The notes beneath the pieces were generated by a model. The model saw nothing but the letters and a program-made list of their open reading frames with translations, did not search any database and was not told the DNA's origin. Made by a program: the position numbers and the translations under genes. Below are positions 46,363-59,710 of a stretch of DNA of 64,000 bases, piece by piece. The stretch's first letter is position 1. Each line of letters begins with the position of its first letter. Origin of the DNA: Poecilobothrus nobilitatus (lineage: Eukaryota; Arthropoda; Insecta; Diptera; Dolichopodidae); the NCBI GenBank assembly GCA_947095535.1, contig OX352772.1, forward strand, positions 275,042,336 to 275,106,335, written 5' to 3'.

Positions 46363-47167
46363 ATGGAACGTTACACGAAGGAACAACGTGTTTTTGTTAT
46401 TACAACATTTTTTGAAAATGGTAAAAGTTTTCAAGATGTAATTAGGAAATTTCGAACAAAATTTGGTAGAGAAAATGCTCCAACAAATCGTGCCAACAAG
46501 CTGATGGTTGATAAATTTCTAGAAACTGGATCTGTTCTTGATAACAGAGGCAACATTTATCAACGTAGTGGCCGTTCAACCGAGAATGTAGCAGCTGTGA
46601 GCAGAAGTGTTGAAGAAGATCCAAAAATTTCCATTCGTCATCGTTCGCAGCAATTAAACATCAAACCATCCACATTATTCAACATTTTGCATCGTGACCT
46701 CCATTTAAAGGCTTATAAGATCCAGCTGACGCAAGAATTAAAACCAACTGACCATGCATCAGGAGGAATCATCGGACCATATTTTTTTGAAAACGCAAAT
46801 GGAAATGCTATTACGGTCAATGGAAATCGCTACAGGGAGATGATCCGAAGCTTTTCGTGGCGGGAAATTGATGGCTTGAACGTAGAGAATATGTGGTTTC
46901 AAGTTCGAACATCGCATTATTTCTTGTAGAGGAGGAGTGATGTGGTCACCAAGATCGTGCGATTTGACACCGTTGGATTTTTTTTTGTGGGGTTTTGTGA
47001 AATCGAAAGTGTACAGCAATAATCCCACAACAATTCAAGAGCTTAGAAAAAACATTATCGAGCAGATTTCAACCATTGAGAACAGTTTATTGAACAACGT
47101 GATTCAGAATTTTGGTAAAAGATTGGAAGCCTGCCAAAGTAGTAGAGGGACCACTTGGCCGACATAA
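46363..47167 (+). pseudogene. Mariner-3 transposase, catalytic core deleted
   Basis: The protein starts MERYTKEQRVFVITTFFENG, the N-terminal helix-turn-helix type shared with mariner-2, and continues through RSTENVAAVSRSVEEDPKIS and LTQELKPTDH. It then jumps to SGGIIGPYFFENANG, so about 75 residues including the first catalytic Asp (SDEAHF in mariner-2) are absent. After NMWFQ at about 46903 the second Asp block (QDG-TCHT) is also lost. The frame ends at 46929, and the last part resumes in another frame as MWSPRSCDLTPLDFFLWGFV (third Asp) through to 47167. Two separate deletions remove two of three catalytic acids, yet the DNA-binding domain remains open. Confidence 0.92.
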
Positions 47168-47286
47168 TTTTTCATTATTAACCGGAACCTATTTGTAATA
47201 AATTAAAATAAAAATATATTTAATATTTCACAAAAAAAGTCTTTTTTTATTAAAATTAAAATGATACCTCAATTTTGAACACCCTA
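46363..47286 (+). mobile_element. Mariner-3 copy, internally deleted
   Basis: This is a transposase with N- and C-termini but without the catalytic middle. It ends at a CTCAATTTTGAACACCCTA edge (47286) followed by TA, which has the look of a mariner inverted end. The matching left end was not found. The copy is related to, but distinct from, mariner-2 (its C-terminus is RGTTWPT rather than LNDVLFRT). Confidence 0.7.
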
Positions 47287-47289
47287 TAT

Positions 47290-49139
47290 AAATAAATAAA
47301 TGTTTTTTTAGAAGTAAGTACATCCTACACTTTTCAATTCTAAAAATTTACTTTGATATTTCTTTTTAATTTGAACAGTCTTGAATCTTGATTTATTAAA
47401 ATCTATTTATGAATAAAATCTAAAATTTTGTATACAATCAAAATATACTTCATTTACGCGAAATGATATATTATTGCATAATAGATCGAATCCATAAAAC
47501 TGAGCTTAAGCTCAAATCTAATATGCAAAATTTAAGCAAAGATGAGTTTTTTCTTTTAAAAAGTAAGATTTTAATACAAGCTCAGTTTTAATCATTCGAC
47601 CAATTGTTAAGTGTAATTGGCCATACACTGACGAGTGTTAGGTGTAAACGCTTGCTAGTGTATGTGAATTTTGTCAAATTGCATATTTACTAGTCACTTC
47701 TTGTACAGTGTGCAATATGCTTTAGTTTGTGTTATATATATTTTCAATCTAGTTTAATTGTGCTATTCGTCTATTTTTGATATACAGGGGAATGTTATTA
47801 CCCCTCTTACCATATCCTTAAATACCATTCATTCATTAAATTCTTCTTATACCATTTAAATGTGTTAAAGAATTTATTTTGATTGTTTCGGATTTGGATG
47901 TGTTAACCATGTTTGACAAGTAGAAAAGCACAGAGAGTTTTTCCCTCAAAATGTATTTATTTTTTCGTAAAATATGAGTTGTACTAAACTATAAGAGTTT
48001 ATCTAATTAAATAATCACTATGTAAAGTACTAATTAACCAAATATTAAAGCGTAGTATTTTATACTAACAAATTTTTTAATTATCATTTCATAAAGAATT
48101 TTTGAAAAAATGTTATTAAGCTTAAATAAGTCAAATGTATATACAGACTATACCAGAAAAGGTAAAAATCCTATTAGTTTTTCTTCATTTTGTTTATCGT
48201 TTAATAAATTTATCTATTTGAGCCATTTATATATTTCATTGGACTACTTAACATGACCTCATTTTCAACCTTCAGTATAATATTATTGAATTTAATTTTA
48301 TTTTTTAATGTAACGTAATAATTATTAAGTAAAATATGATTTTTTTTTTTCATGTTTACTACCAAGGATTGTAAAAGGATTACTACCAAGGATTTCCCTT
48401 AAATATTATATAGCATGATAATCTACCGTTATCATTTTCTGTTGACCTTCACAAAATTTGTTATTAAAGTTACTATAAAAAAAAATTTTTAACATTCGAT
48501 ATTAAATTATTTCCGAATCAAAGATCACTTTTTTTATTTAATCAAAAATTTAATAACGATTGTTAAGAAGAACTTTAAGTTCATTAATAAGTTAATTAAG
48601 TTAAGAACTTTAAGTTCATTAATGTCAATAATATTTTATATTCTGACTTGTTATATGTAATTTTACTAATTTCTCCTTTTTTTTGCCAGCGACTATGTGA
48701 AAATTTGACAAATCTTAAAATGTTTATTATTTGCTCATTTCGGTATTACTAGGTATTACTATATTATATCAAGATTTTAGCAAAATCTGTTATAATAGGT
48801 CTGTTTAATAAGTTGTTTTAGATTGACCTATAATCTAGATTATGCTTGAATAGAAAAATAAGAGTATAGTGTTAATTATTTTTAAAATAGCGTTCATTTT
48901 TATCCAAAAGTGTTCTGACTTGTGTACCATTTTATCCCAAAAGTGTGTTGCCTTGCGTTCAAGTTTTGCGATGTGTTCTTTCTAGGTTCTACTTTTCTAC
49001 TCTAGTGTTCTAAAAACACTGCCAGTTTTGGCAATATTTTTTATTGTTTCTTTTTCTTTTTTTTTTGGTTTTGATAGTAAGGTTTTAACAGATGATATAA
49101 ACGCTTGTTGTTAAAAAAAATTTATTTATTTATTAACTT
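47290..49139. other. AT-rich DNA without recognised genes
   Basis: Two small local duplications are visible: ACTTTAAGTTCATTAAT at 48572 and 48607, and TACTACCAAGGATT at 48357 and 48380. No coding sequence is recognised. Confidence 0.5.
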
Positions 49140-50060
49140 ACTTAATTGTAGCTAAAGTAACCTTTTTTACTTTAAGTGAAGACTTTTTTACTTTAAGTGA
49201 ATAATTTTTTATTTTAAATGAAGAAGCTTTACTTCAGTAATTTATGTTATATAAATATTTAATATACATATACATATTTAATTTACTTAAAACAATATAT
49301 GGATCTGTGCCGAGCCATACTCCCACAGACCAGAAGCCAACAATTGGGACATGTTCCACCATGGTGGGTTATAACACCATAATGCAATTAGCCCATAAAT
49401 TTCTGATTTTTTATAAATTGAAAACGCTATTCATTATTTTTTTTTTGATGGATTCTTATTTTTTTAAATGTAAAAAACATAACAAAATAAACTAAATTAG
49501 AAACTTTCTCTAAAACAAAAAAGGTTTTGCAATGCAATATTATTTTTCATGCTAGTTTTAAAAAGTTAGCAAAAAACTTTTTAAAAATTTCTTATAGAAC
49601 ATTGTCGCCTAATCGCATTGTTTGTTATATGCGATTTTTTTCAGATGCTTTACAAACAAAAATTATATATTATAAAATATAAATGTATTGAGTAGTCATA
49701 AAGTCCATGGATAGAAAATTTGGGTATTACAGTTCATGAACTTTAATGCCTTCGGTCTTATTTCATTCCCCATTTTATTTGTTTATTACTTTGTTTGTAT
49801 TTTTTTAAAATATTAAATAAACTGGAATATTATTTTCATATTGACATCAGTGGTATATCAAGGCACTTCTGTTTCTGTACAGTTGAAATCTCTTCAAATT
49901 CAGAATCTGGCATATACACATATATATGATACATTTTCTGAAAAAAGAGTATAACCTTGATTTTGTAATCAACTATATAATATGAATATTTTCAACGGGT
50001 ACATTTATTTTGCTTATTTTCCGGCTAACCCGCCCATGTAACAATTTAAGATTCATAAAG
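49140..50060 (+). repeat. Unrecognised repeat X, copy 1
   Basis: Three blocks occur here and again, inverted and in the same internal order, at 51880-52430: a TACTTTAAGTGAAGAC block (49170), a GTTATAACACCATAATGCAATTA block with CCACCATGGTGGG (49358-49393), and an ACGGGTACATTTATTTTGCT block (49997-50016) followed by CGCCCATGTAACAATTT. The copy has no long coding frame. The blocks are separated by different lengths of unshared sequence. Confidence 0.6.
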
Positions 50061-51010
50061 GCTGCTGAGCTGTTTCACAGCTGTATCATGTAGCTACTAG
50101 CATGAACTTTTGGCTTTATAAGCTTCTATAAACTCTTATATATCAATGCTTATTCAGTTAAATGGTTGCTATTACAGCTGATTTTTTTTGTTATTTTAGG
50201 TTTCTAAGTGTGTGTGATGATTATTCTAACGAGTAGACTGCTTTAACAGCCGATCGAGATATGTTATAATAAAGCCAAATGTCACAGCTTTTTAGCAAAG
50301 TTCTCTATACTTTTTTTTTGTACTTAAGTATTATTATTATTTTTGTATGTAGATAGCATTAAAATAATGTTTTTTTTTATTACTTTTAAAGCGAACAATA
50401 ACCAAATGTACATACATTAACATTTTTGAAAAATAATACAATTACAAATAAAAAACTAACAAAATATGTTATTTGAAATATTTTATTTTAATTTTAACAA
50501 AATTTATATTATAATTGTCTATAGTTAAATAGGCTAATTTATCTTGCGACGTAAATTTTTTTAGAAACTTCGTTCTTCCACCTAGAAAGTTTATAACGCC
50601 TCTTAATAATTTTCATAAAATCATTAATAATTTTGTTTGTATTTTAAATTTAGAAAAATAAAATTTTTAGGAAATTATTCGAAATTGCTTTAAGCAGTTC
50701 TTGAAAGATGCCTAATAGCTAAAATAGCCATAAAAAAGTCGGGCATCATGAAAATATCTTATTATATTGTTCTTTTTAAAAGGTTAGGTTCAAATTTAAA
50801 TTAATATTTTTATTAACAAATAATAAACAATGGCGGATTTGTATGGTGCTTTTTTTATTGAAATAAATCTTCTTAGACGCATATATAACTTTTTATATTA
50901 TATACCTATGTATGTAAATCTCAATATTCTGAAGAAAGTTACGCCGGAAATGGTTTACGCCTTCTATTTTCAAATTGTTAATAATTTTCCTTTTTTTTTA
51001 ATTATAAAAT
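50061..51010. other. AT-rich DNA between copies of repeat X, left part
   Basis: A weak inverted pair (TTTGGCTTTATA near 50110 and TATAATAAAGCCAAA near 50265) is the only structure seen. Confidence 0.4.
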
Positions 51011-51191
51011 TTTTTTTTTTTTTTTTGTTAATGCATTTCTCTGCCATTACACAGCCTTTCCTGTTCAGGCGTGGCTGTAAATGTCGTAAAGGGGAATAAC
51101 TCTTACAACGTGTGTGGGATTCGAACCCACACTCCCTCGGTGTTTACAGCGTATTTTTATACGCTCTTACCCACTAGGCCACCGAGGCCCC
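51011..51191 (-). mobile_element. SINE-1 copy 4
   Basis: The minus strand starts GGGCCTCGGTGGCCTAGTGG with B box GGTTCGAATCC and ends in a poly-A tract of 16 or more (51011-51026 as T on the + strand). Short flanking AAAATTTT strings may be the target duplication. It is one of the least diverged copies. Confidence 0.9.
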
Positions 51192-51879
51192 AAAATTTTA
51201 TTATTTAATAATTGAAACTTTAACAAACCCAAATTTTATTTATAAAATAATAAAAAAATCTGTTAGTATTTTGTTATTTTATTATTATTGTTTACAGTGT
51301 TTTCAAATTTATTATCATTGTTTTATTATTATTGTTTACAGTGTTTAAATTATATTTATTATAGATAACCTAAAAAATTTGCATTAACTTGCACATTGAG
51401 TTTGGATTTTAATAAAAACATATGTTTGAACAAACACAGTTTCAATTAGCAAATAATATGTTTTAAAACACTCTTAAATAACTATACCAATTACGAGCTA
51501 AATTTCTTTGTATTTATTTACTTTTTGCAGTGTCGCTAGCTATAGTTTGATAATTAATTCTATTAAAGCGATATATATGTGTTAATAAAGCAGAAAAAAG
51601 TAAAGCTTAATTTCTGAATATTGCAATGGTTTTAGTTTTATAACACCATACCATTACGCGTCTATAGAGTACATGACTCTAAGATCTATAATAATATAAT
51701 ATATTCTAACAGTTCTAAAAGAATATATATTTGTATCTTAATAATGCGAATTGATCCATATAAGAATATTGTCATATGGGCTGGAAATTAGAATAAGATA
51801 ATGCTACATCGTTAAAAAACTATTTATACCATTGTAAATCTAACAGTTTGTTTTTAAATTGCTTTACAGCCTAAACCGG
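51192..51879. other. AT-rich DNA between copies of repeat X, right part
   Basis: It contains a duplicated TTATTATTGTTTACAGTGTTT string (two copies at about 51280-51350). No gene is seen. Confidence 0.45.
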
Positions 51880-52430
51880 CTAAATTAAATTGATATTTGT
51901 TGAAATTGTTACTTGGGCGGTTTCGCGGCGCCTGACGGCTGCGTACGTCGTGCCCGGTAAATTTGATTAGGAACGCGCGGTTGGCCAGAAAATAAGGGAA
52001 ATAAATGTACCCGTCGATCATATTACCAAAGCCCAGAAATCTAAAATAAGCCTCAACTTATGGAAAATAAATACATATCATATTATCACTACGTCTCTTT
52101 CCGGAAATTTATGGTATTATCAGCCAATATATTACGGCATTATGACTTACTTGCATTGGGTTAAAACACCATAACTTTTATATGAATTTTGGGGGGTCAT
52201 AAACCCACTAAAATTTCTTGTGGGTTTATGTCCCACCATTTTGGTTAATTGTATTATGGTGCTATAGCCCATCATGGTAGATTATAATCCCATATAATCC
52301 CATATATAAAATATTTTTCCACTTTAATTAAAAAATCTTCCTTTAAAATTAAAAAGGTCTTCACTTAAAGTAAAAATGTTTGCAGTTAAACTAAAAATGT
52401 TGAATTTATGTTACTTTTTGACTAGTAAAA
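51880..52430 (-). repeat. Unrecognised repeat X, copy 2, with CpG-rich core
   Basis: This is the inverted counterpart of 49140-50060. The reverse complement reads TACTTTAAGTGAAGAC, then a GGGCTATAGCACCATAAT block, then CGACGGGTACATTTATTTCC. A 75-bp GC-rich stretch (51914-51987) lies inside and is mostly missing from copy 1. Confidence 0.6.
51914..51987. other. GC- and CpG-rich island in AT-rich DNA
   Basis: This 74-bp stretch, including GGCGGTTTCGCGGCGCCTG and TACGTCGTGCCCGG, has many CpG dinucleotides and is strikingly GC-rich for this window. It lies inside copy 2 of repeat X. No promoter motif is recognised. Confidence 0.6.
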
Positions 52431-52451
52431 ATTGAGAACGTAAAAGTATAA

Positions 52452-53121
52452 AAAACAAGGTAGAATGTAAACCAACGGTTTTTAAAAGCGCACATTGCCA
52501 AAACTCAATACAAACTGTTTAGAAGTGTGACTTACACAAAAAATTGAAAATTTCATGTACATAATAAGAAAAAATGTGAAAATAGGACATTTTTAAATTT
52601 TGAGGGGCCGTAATTCCGGAATCCTATATAACTAAGAAAAGCCGTTAACACACGTAAAAATATATTATTGAACCTTTAATTTTCATGTCTTGCCGAAGAA
52701 AAATTTGTACAGGTGCCTAAGGTGTCTAAAAATAGCAAATTTTCAATTTTTGAGGCGTAATAACTCTTAAGAGGGGGTGTTATCAAAAAATTTTCTGAGG
52801 AAACTTATACTAATTCTAAAAGTTCTTTTTTGTCTCAATTTCAGGTTCCTATCTAAAGGCGTGCCGGAGTTATAAAAAATAAATTTCATGCAAAATGTGG
52901 TTTTCACATAACGGTAAATTTAAATAGTTAATTACAAAATATTACATAATTTTGATATTGTTTGGGGCTTTTTCGCAATTTTGAAGAGCTGCAACTTTGG
53001 AACCCTTTACAACTAAAATAAACCTTTAACAAGAAGTTTTGTAAACAGACGGACGGACGAACGGACAGAGTGAAACTAATAAGCACATTTTTTCAAAATT
53101 TTTTTGGAAATGTGCTAAAAA
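52452..53121 (+). repeat. Family-B repeat, copy B3
   Basis: It starts AACAAGGTAGAATGTAAACC and has GCGCACATTGCCAAAAC near the left edge. At the right edge it has a GACGGACGGACGAACGGACA cluster (53048-53067) and GGAAATGTGCTAAAAA. The arrangement mirrors copy B1. It carries the core modules shared with family A (GCCGTTAACACACGTAAAAA). Confidence 0.7.
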
Positions 53122-53510
53122 CATTTACTAGATTTTCTGTTCTAAGTTGATTCTAAAGATTATAACATATAATTATGTGCTGTTCTAATGCTCTGTTCAG
53201 TTCTGTTATGATCCAAATCCATTAAACAAATCTAAAATAAAACACACTTTAAATAATGCAAAAAGTCTCTCAGAGCTTTAAAAAATGACACACTAAAATT
53301 TTATTGGTCTATATTTTATCTGAGTAGATAACAAGTAGTAATATTTTAATTTTAAATAATTTGACTAATTTTCTCTTGCCGAAATTTTAAATTTTATTAC
53401 CTTAGAAATTGTTATTGTGGCGTTAAATAAAAAAAATTATTTATGCGATATGGTAAAATCTACCATTATCTTATTTAATTAAAATGTAATTTATTTAAGC
53501 GAGTAAAAAG

Positions 53511-54064
53511 GTTTTCAATAATAAACAAAGAGGCAATGATTTTTAAAGGCGCGCACATCCAAAAACAATATAAATAATTTAAAATATTGTGACTTGCACG
53601 GAAATTTGTAAAATTTTCCTAGAATTTTATAAGTAAAAAAAAAAAACTACTAACACATGTAAAAAATATAAAGGTGAATCGTTTTAGTTTCAATTTTTAT
53701 TCCCGTATCCCTCTTGAACGACTCGACACAAAAAAAAAATCTGAAACATTTTTGTCTCTCAAAATGTTAAGGTTCTATCTAGAAATGTTACGGGGAGATA
53801 TGAAACAAACATATGAAGTTGCCGTCTCTAGATTTAAAAAATATTAAGCAGAATTTGTGGCGTGCTGCTTCATAATGGACAGCGGAGCGCTACATTAAAT
53901 TTGATCTACAACATTAATTTTTTAAAGAGACACACCTATCCATGGTTCATATTTCATTGTTTTATATTAAACCATTTAGAAGTTTTGTAAACAAACGGAG
54001 GGACGAAGAGAATGAAACTAATAAGCAATTTCATCAAATTTTTTTTTTAAATGTGCTAAAAATG
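53511..54064 (+). repeat. Family-B repeat, decayed copy B4
   Basis: The left edge is GCGCGCACATCCAAAAAC and the right edge GGAGGGACGAAGAGAATG with AAATGTGCTAAAAATG. The interior is diverged. It lies just downstream of B3 in the same orientation. Confidence 0.6.
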
Positions 54065-55020
54065 AAAAAAGAAAACAAAAAAGTAAGAATTAATTTTATA
54101 AAAAAAAAGTGACTGACTTGTTTTTGAATAAGGTGATACTTGTTGAAATTTTTTTTAAATTTTCTTTTCTAAAATTTTCCGATTTTTTAATTCTAAATTT
54201 TTTTTTTTAATATAGATTTTCCCTCTATAAATAAAGTAATATAAATTTTATTACTATATTAATATTCTAAATGGTATTAAACTTCAAATTGTTTAAGGCA
54301 TAAATCATTGTTAGAAGTTATAAATTTTCCTCTTTCTTTCTGTATTTTTATTTTTAGGATTTATGATTTAAGACTCAGAGGTTTGAAATCATATTTTGTC
54401 GTTTTAGGAGGGTGATGAAATGACAACTAATCCAATTTTAATTTTTAATTTTTGTTATACGTAAATATATTTATATACTATATACATATGTGTGCATATG
54501 GTAAAGTTTTTTAAGAAATTTTTTATATAACTATAAGTTAAATTTATATATAACTTAACTTGTATTTACTTTTTGTTTTATTCTCGTTCTTCATTTATTC
54601 ACCCTCACCAATTAATCGCGGTGAATTTAGCGAATTGAAAGTTAGTTTAATTAAAATGACTAGAGTTGTTTTTTACACTTCTTCAGTTTTCTATTTGGTG
54701 AGCATAGAGATAAAGAGGGTAATCTAATCCGATTTAATATCATTGTTTAGATCACTTTTTTTTGTTTTAATTTTCATGCATTTTAAGGTTTATTGTCTTT
54801 CCCTTTCTCATGAGAGCTTTCTTCGAACAATATTTTAGTAATGCACCTGGCGTTTTTATACATCTAAATCTTATTCTTCAAATTTTTGTTTGCATAGATT
54901 TAATTTATTAGGTATTTCACAGTTTAGTAAATATTTATTTATTATACAAAGCAATTTTTTTACAAAAATTTTTGGTTCTGAAAATTAAAAATTCCTTAAT
55001 TATGAACAGCAATATGTTTT
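54065..55020. other. AT-rich spacer
   Basis: No recognised gene or element is seen. Confidence 0.5.
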
Positions 55021-55194
55021 GGGGGCCTAGGTGGCCTAATTAGTAAAGCGTATAAAATAAGTTGTAAACACCGGAAACGTGGGTTTTCGAATCCCACACC
55101 CGTCGTAAGAATAATACCCTCTTACAATATTTACAGCCACACCTGGAATGGAAAGGCTGTGTTCTTTCAAATTTATGTGATTGCCTTGACAAAT
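55021..55194 (+). mobile_element. SINE-1 copy 5, decayed
   Basis: The A box reads TGGCCTAATTAG and the B box GGTTTTCGAATCC (one inserted T). The body keeps CCGTCGTAAGAATAATACC and ACAGCCACACCTGGAATGG. Divergence in both promoter boxes makes it the oldest-looking copy. Confidence 0.8.
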
Positions 55195-58100
55195 TTTTTT
55201 ACATTATTTACACAACATTTTGACAACATTTAAGACCAAATCATAATGTTTATTTTAATTATTTATATTATAGAAGAAAAATTTTATAAACTACATTTTT
55301 AGTAAATTCGTATTTAAAAAAAACTTATTTTTTTTTATTTTTCAGGTGAGCAAAAAAACTTTAATTGATGCTTTTTAAATTTTATTGCTTCTTTTTGAGG
55401 TAAGTTAAAAAATTCCAGTTTGCCGTCAAAGTATTCTGAAATATTGGGCAATACTTGCCTCGAAATTTGTTTTACAGTTTGGGTTCCAATTTCAGAAAGT
55501 AGTTGTATATCCAAAATTGGGTTATCGCGAATATGAGAATATGCAATAGAATACATTCAAGAACATTTATAGAATTAAAAAACGTTTTATTAGAGATTAC
55601 AATCCTTTTGATAAACATTCTATGATGTATCTGCACTTTTAGAAATATTTTTAGTTTATTATGCAGGTTTATTCGGATGAAAGGAAAAAAGAAATAAAAA
55701 CAAAAAAACGGGAAAGATGCCATAGCTGCTATACTATAATTCAATGAGACAAAATGCGTTTTTTTGCGTGACATTTCTTTTAGATCTTAAAAGTCACAAT
55801 TAAATAGCGTGAAACAATTAAAAATTGAAATATTTATTAGATTAATTGTTTTGTTATTGAATATTGATTACATTCTGTTGTCTGGTTCTTCTAACTACAC
55901 TAACTGTTACAACTACATTCTGTTGATTTTTCATTATTGGTGTTCCGTAAAGAAAGTTCCAACCTTTACTTTAGTATCAATAAAAAAATATTCTACTGCA
56001 AATCTTGAAAAAACGCAAAAACCAACGCTTTCTTAAAAATTAGTCTAAGGACGGGAGTGTCTAGCTACGTGAAAATATAGTCCTACTAATTTAATTTAAG
56101 ACTTTACGAAAATCTTTAACCTAATACTCTACTTGCCCATTTAAATTTGCAAGCTTCTAGTCCTATTAGTTTTCAAGATATGCAGTCTAAATTCAACAGT
56201 TTGTATTAGATCTTGTTAAAGGCTTGAGTTTAATAAATTGAAACTTTGGACAAATACTTGTCCTAATAATTCTAATGTCTTAAAACTTCATCGGAACCTC
56301 TGATCTCGGTTCCAAAATATATTCCCACAAATTTTGGTGAAAATCGGATTTACGATTTAACAGTGATGTGGTAACAAAAGAAGCAACTCTATTTTATTTA
56401 AAAGATTAGTTCAATTAGTTTTTTTATTTAAAGAAAGATATTAGTACTTCCTTAGTATTAAAAATATATGTTTGTTTTTTTATTAGTGTAAATTTTAATA
56501 TTGTTATTCAATTAAACCCTGTTATTTAGAGCAAACTTATTAATTTGTATAATACTATACGAAAAATCGTATTAAACTGACACTACAACACTAAAACTAA
56601 TCAATACACAATATTTAAAAGAAAAATATGTAATAAGAAAAAACGACAATTATTCAATAGGAAGCCATATAATAATGAATCCATTTTAGATATGGCAATT
56701 TCATTGTGAAAGTGGTTATTTTACCACATTCAGATCAAATTAGAATAAAAATATATATATATAAAAACAATATTTAAAATAAATTTTTTTTTAATTAAAA
56801 TAAAGATGAATGATTCTGCACTACTTTGATTAAGAACGAATCACAAGAATATAAATGAAAAAAAAAAAATAAATTGAATCATTATTATTCTTATTATTAA
56901 TTATTAATCATTATTATTAATCATTATTCTTACAGTGATTCTCAAATAAATATATCATATATATTTATTTAAATAAATTATCTATTTAAAAAAAAAAATT
57001 TAAGAATTCTAAACAATTAATTAATATAATTTTTGTAGTATATGATTTTATAGTTATTAAAAGATTTTTAAATATTTATTGTGAGAACAAATCTGTTAAA
57101 AGACTTTAGTTGAAAGATACTTGAATTACAGGCTTAATTTCCGTACGCTATTTAAAAAAAATTTAATTTTATTTTTAAATTATTTATTCATAAGAACTGA
57201 AAAGGAATTTAAAGATAATTGGTGGTAGGTAGGTAGGTAAGTAAGGTGGTTTCGGTTTTATATCGACTCGTGGAGTTCAGATACGAAATCAAATCTTTGA
57301 TCTCTGTTCTAGAGAGTTCGTTAGAATTTTAAGGAAAGGATCACTTTATTTATAAATTAGTATTCAATTAGAATGTAATTTTATATTATTTGTATTAATA
57401 ATGCTTTATAATCGCAATCTAACAAAACAGATTTGATTCAAATTTTAATATTCAAATATTTTTTTATTATTGTCAACATATTTCGATTTTTTCTCACACT
57501 TTTCTAAAACAAAAGTAAACTTCTAATAAATTTAAAAAAAACAATTACAATGCAATTTTAAGGCATGTCCATTGTTTAAAAATTTTAACTTTAAGGATCT
57601 TATTTTATTCTATTTTTAATGGAGTCTCCATTACAAAATTTCGCCGATATAAAATAAACAAGTTTTCGTATTCACTCAAAGTACTTGTTTTCGTATTCAC
57701 TATGAAGGTTTACAATAAGGTTTACGATCAAATATTTTGGATTTACTACTATTTCTTTTCTCTTTTTTCAAAAGATTCGCCTTAAAATATTTTGATTTTT
57801 TTTACAAACTGTTTAAGTTAAAGGAAAAAGGGATATACCCTTCTGTAAAAAGTTTTCCTTAAATTATTCCGATTTATATTTGATTTGAAACTTCCTTTGA
57901 ACTTAATTCATACCATTTACTAATGTTTTTGTTTCCTACAAATTTTACAAAAAGTAAATTTTTTTTAGAAATTATGTGATGTACCTGTTAAAACTTTCCA
58001 TGGCGCAATCAATAAGTATAACAATTACAAACTTATTGATTACAAACTTCGTTCATTCTGGAAAAAAACCTAACATGTTTTCCTGTACATATTTTTGTAA

Positions 58101-59710
58101 TTCTAACTTTTACTTGTCAAAAAAACCTCCCTTAATTTAAAAAAATCAAAATGCCTCAAAATTAGGTGGCGTTAAAAAAGACATTGACTCATCCTATATT
58201 TTATACCTTGTATATTAATCACCTTTCAAAAATATACACATTTGTCAGTGTATATCGTAACTTTTGAACATGTTAATAATATTATTTTCCGTTTTAAGCT
58301 TTTCTCGTTAGTACGCATTTTGCGAATATTAATTTTTTTTTATTATTTTTCCGTTTTTAGTTGTGACCTTTGAAATTTTGTATACCGAGCTTTTTTAAGC
58401 TATTTAAAAATATTAAAAATTTTTCTGCTTTTAATGCAGCCTTTTTCCAGCAGGTAAAAGGAAAGAGATATGTGCTATGAGTAGTACATTGTGTGTCATG
58501 GCGAATTGAGTTTACATATATTATGTTAAGCCTGAAAATGAGATGAAAACGTACAAATCATTATAACATCACATATACAAAAAATACTAAATTTTATTTT
58601 TCATAATATAAAAATTAAAAAATCGCTGAATCATTTATTTTATTTTAAATATTAAAAACAGTATATGTAAAAAAAAACTTCAAACTTTAAAAAAAAAAAG
58701 AAGTTAGTGAAGGCGGTCTACAGCAGTCAATCACAGATGCATACAAAATAATTTTAAAGAAAATAAACAAAACCCCCATCTAAAACAAAATGTAATCACT
58801 GAACTTTTTGCTTAAGTCGGATATAAAATTAAATCATGCTTAATTAATGCCCATAAAATTACTTTTATTTTTCCTTTTTTTTTTGTGTCTCATTTTACAT
58901 ATATGTTTGTTTCTTTCTTATTACCATCTTTCAATTGATTATAACTTATAAATGTTTTGTATGACTCTATAAAATATAGTTATATATGCAATAGTAAATA
59001 ATAAATAAATGTCATTGAATTGAAATATTGATCGTAAAAAATTTGCTGGTAAAAATTTAAAGGAAAATTAATAAACAATATTAATCGTGTATTATTGATT
59101 TTGATATGATGGTAAACAGTGTAAAAGAAAATAATGTAAAGGAAAATATAATATAAAAATTTAGTAAAAGGGAAAAAAAAGTAAATAGAAAAAATAAATT
59201 CAATGAAACTCTTAAAAATCAATTATCGAACATTCATTTTTCTTGGAATTTTCATGCCAAGCTTTTTTTCCTCATCTTATATATATATAAATTTAATTTA
59301 TTAATTCATTCATAAATATGTATGATTCCATCGATGAAAAATAAATTTATAGGCCCACTTTATTCAATTTTAATTATGGTATATTGTGTTGAGAAAGTAA
59401 AATTATAGTTAATTTATTCAGAAAAAAATTGAATCATTTTATATATTTTTTTTAATATTTTTTTAAGACCTTCTAAAATGATTTCATTAATTATTAACAA
59501 CATAAGTTAACCAAGAGCTTTCGTCGCCACTAAAATATCAACCATATAAAAGTGTAAATTTCATCTCTGCATATGTTCAAAATGAAGAAAAAAAAATCAA
59601 ATTGTTCTAATGCAATAATAATATAAGAAATATAATATAATATAAATACAATATAATTCTTCCTATAGAACATTGAACCATTGAGTTCACATCTATCAAA
59701 TTGACAAAAT
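55195..59710. other. AT-rich DNA without recognised features
   Basis: An open frame of 73 codons at 55335-55556 (-) has a protein-like, charged composition (QTVKQISRQVLPNISEYF) but no recognised family and no support. TTA-type microsatellite lies near 56880-56935, and a GGTAGGTAGGTAAGTAAGG run near 57223. Nothing else is recognised. Confidence 0.45.

Noticed and set aside
49244..49495. 83-codon frame, possible gene
   Set aside because: Composition is AT-driven, there is no family resemblance, and it lies inside repeat X.
50830..51099. 89-codon frame, possible small membrane protein
   Set aside because: Its hydrophobic middle is poly-T translation and its end runs into SINE-1 copy 4.
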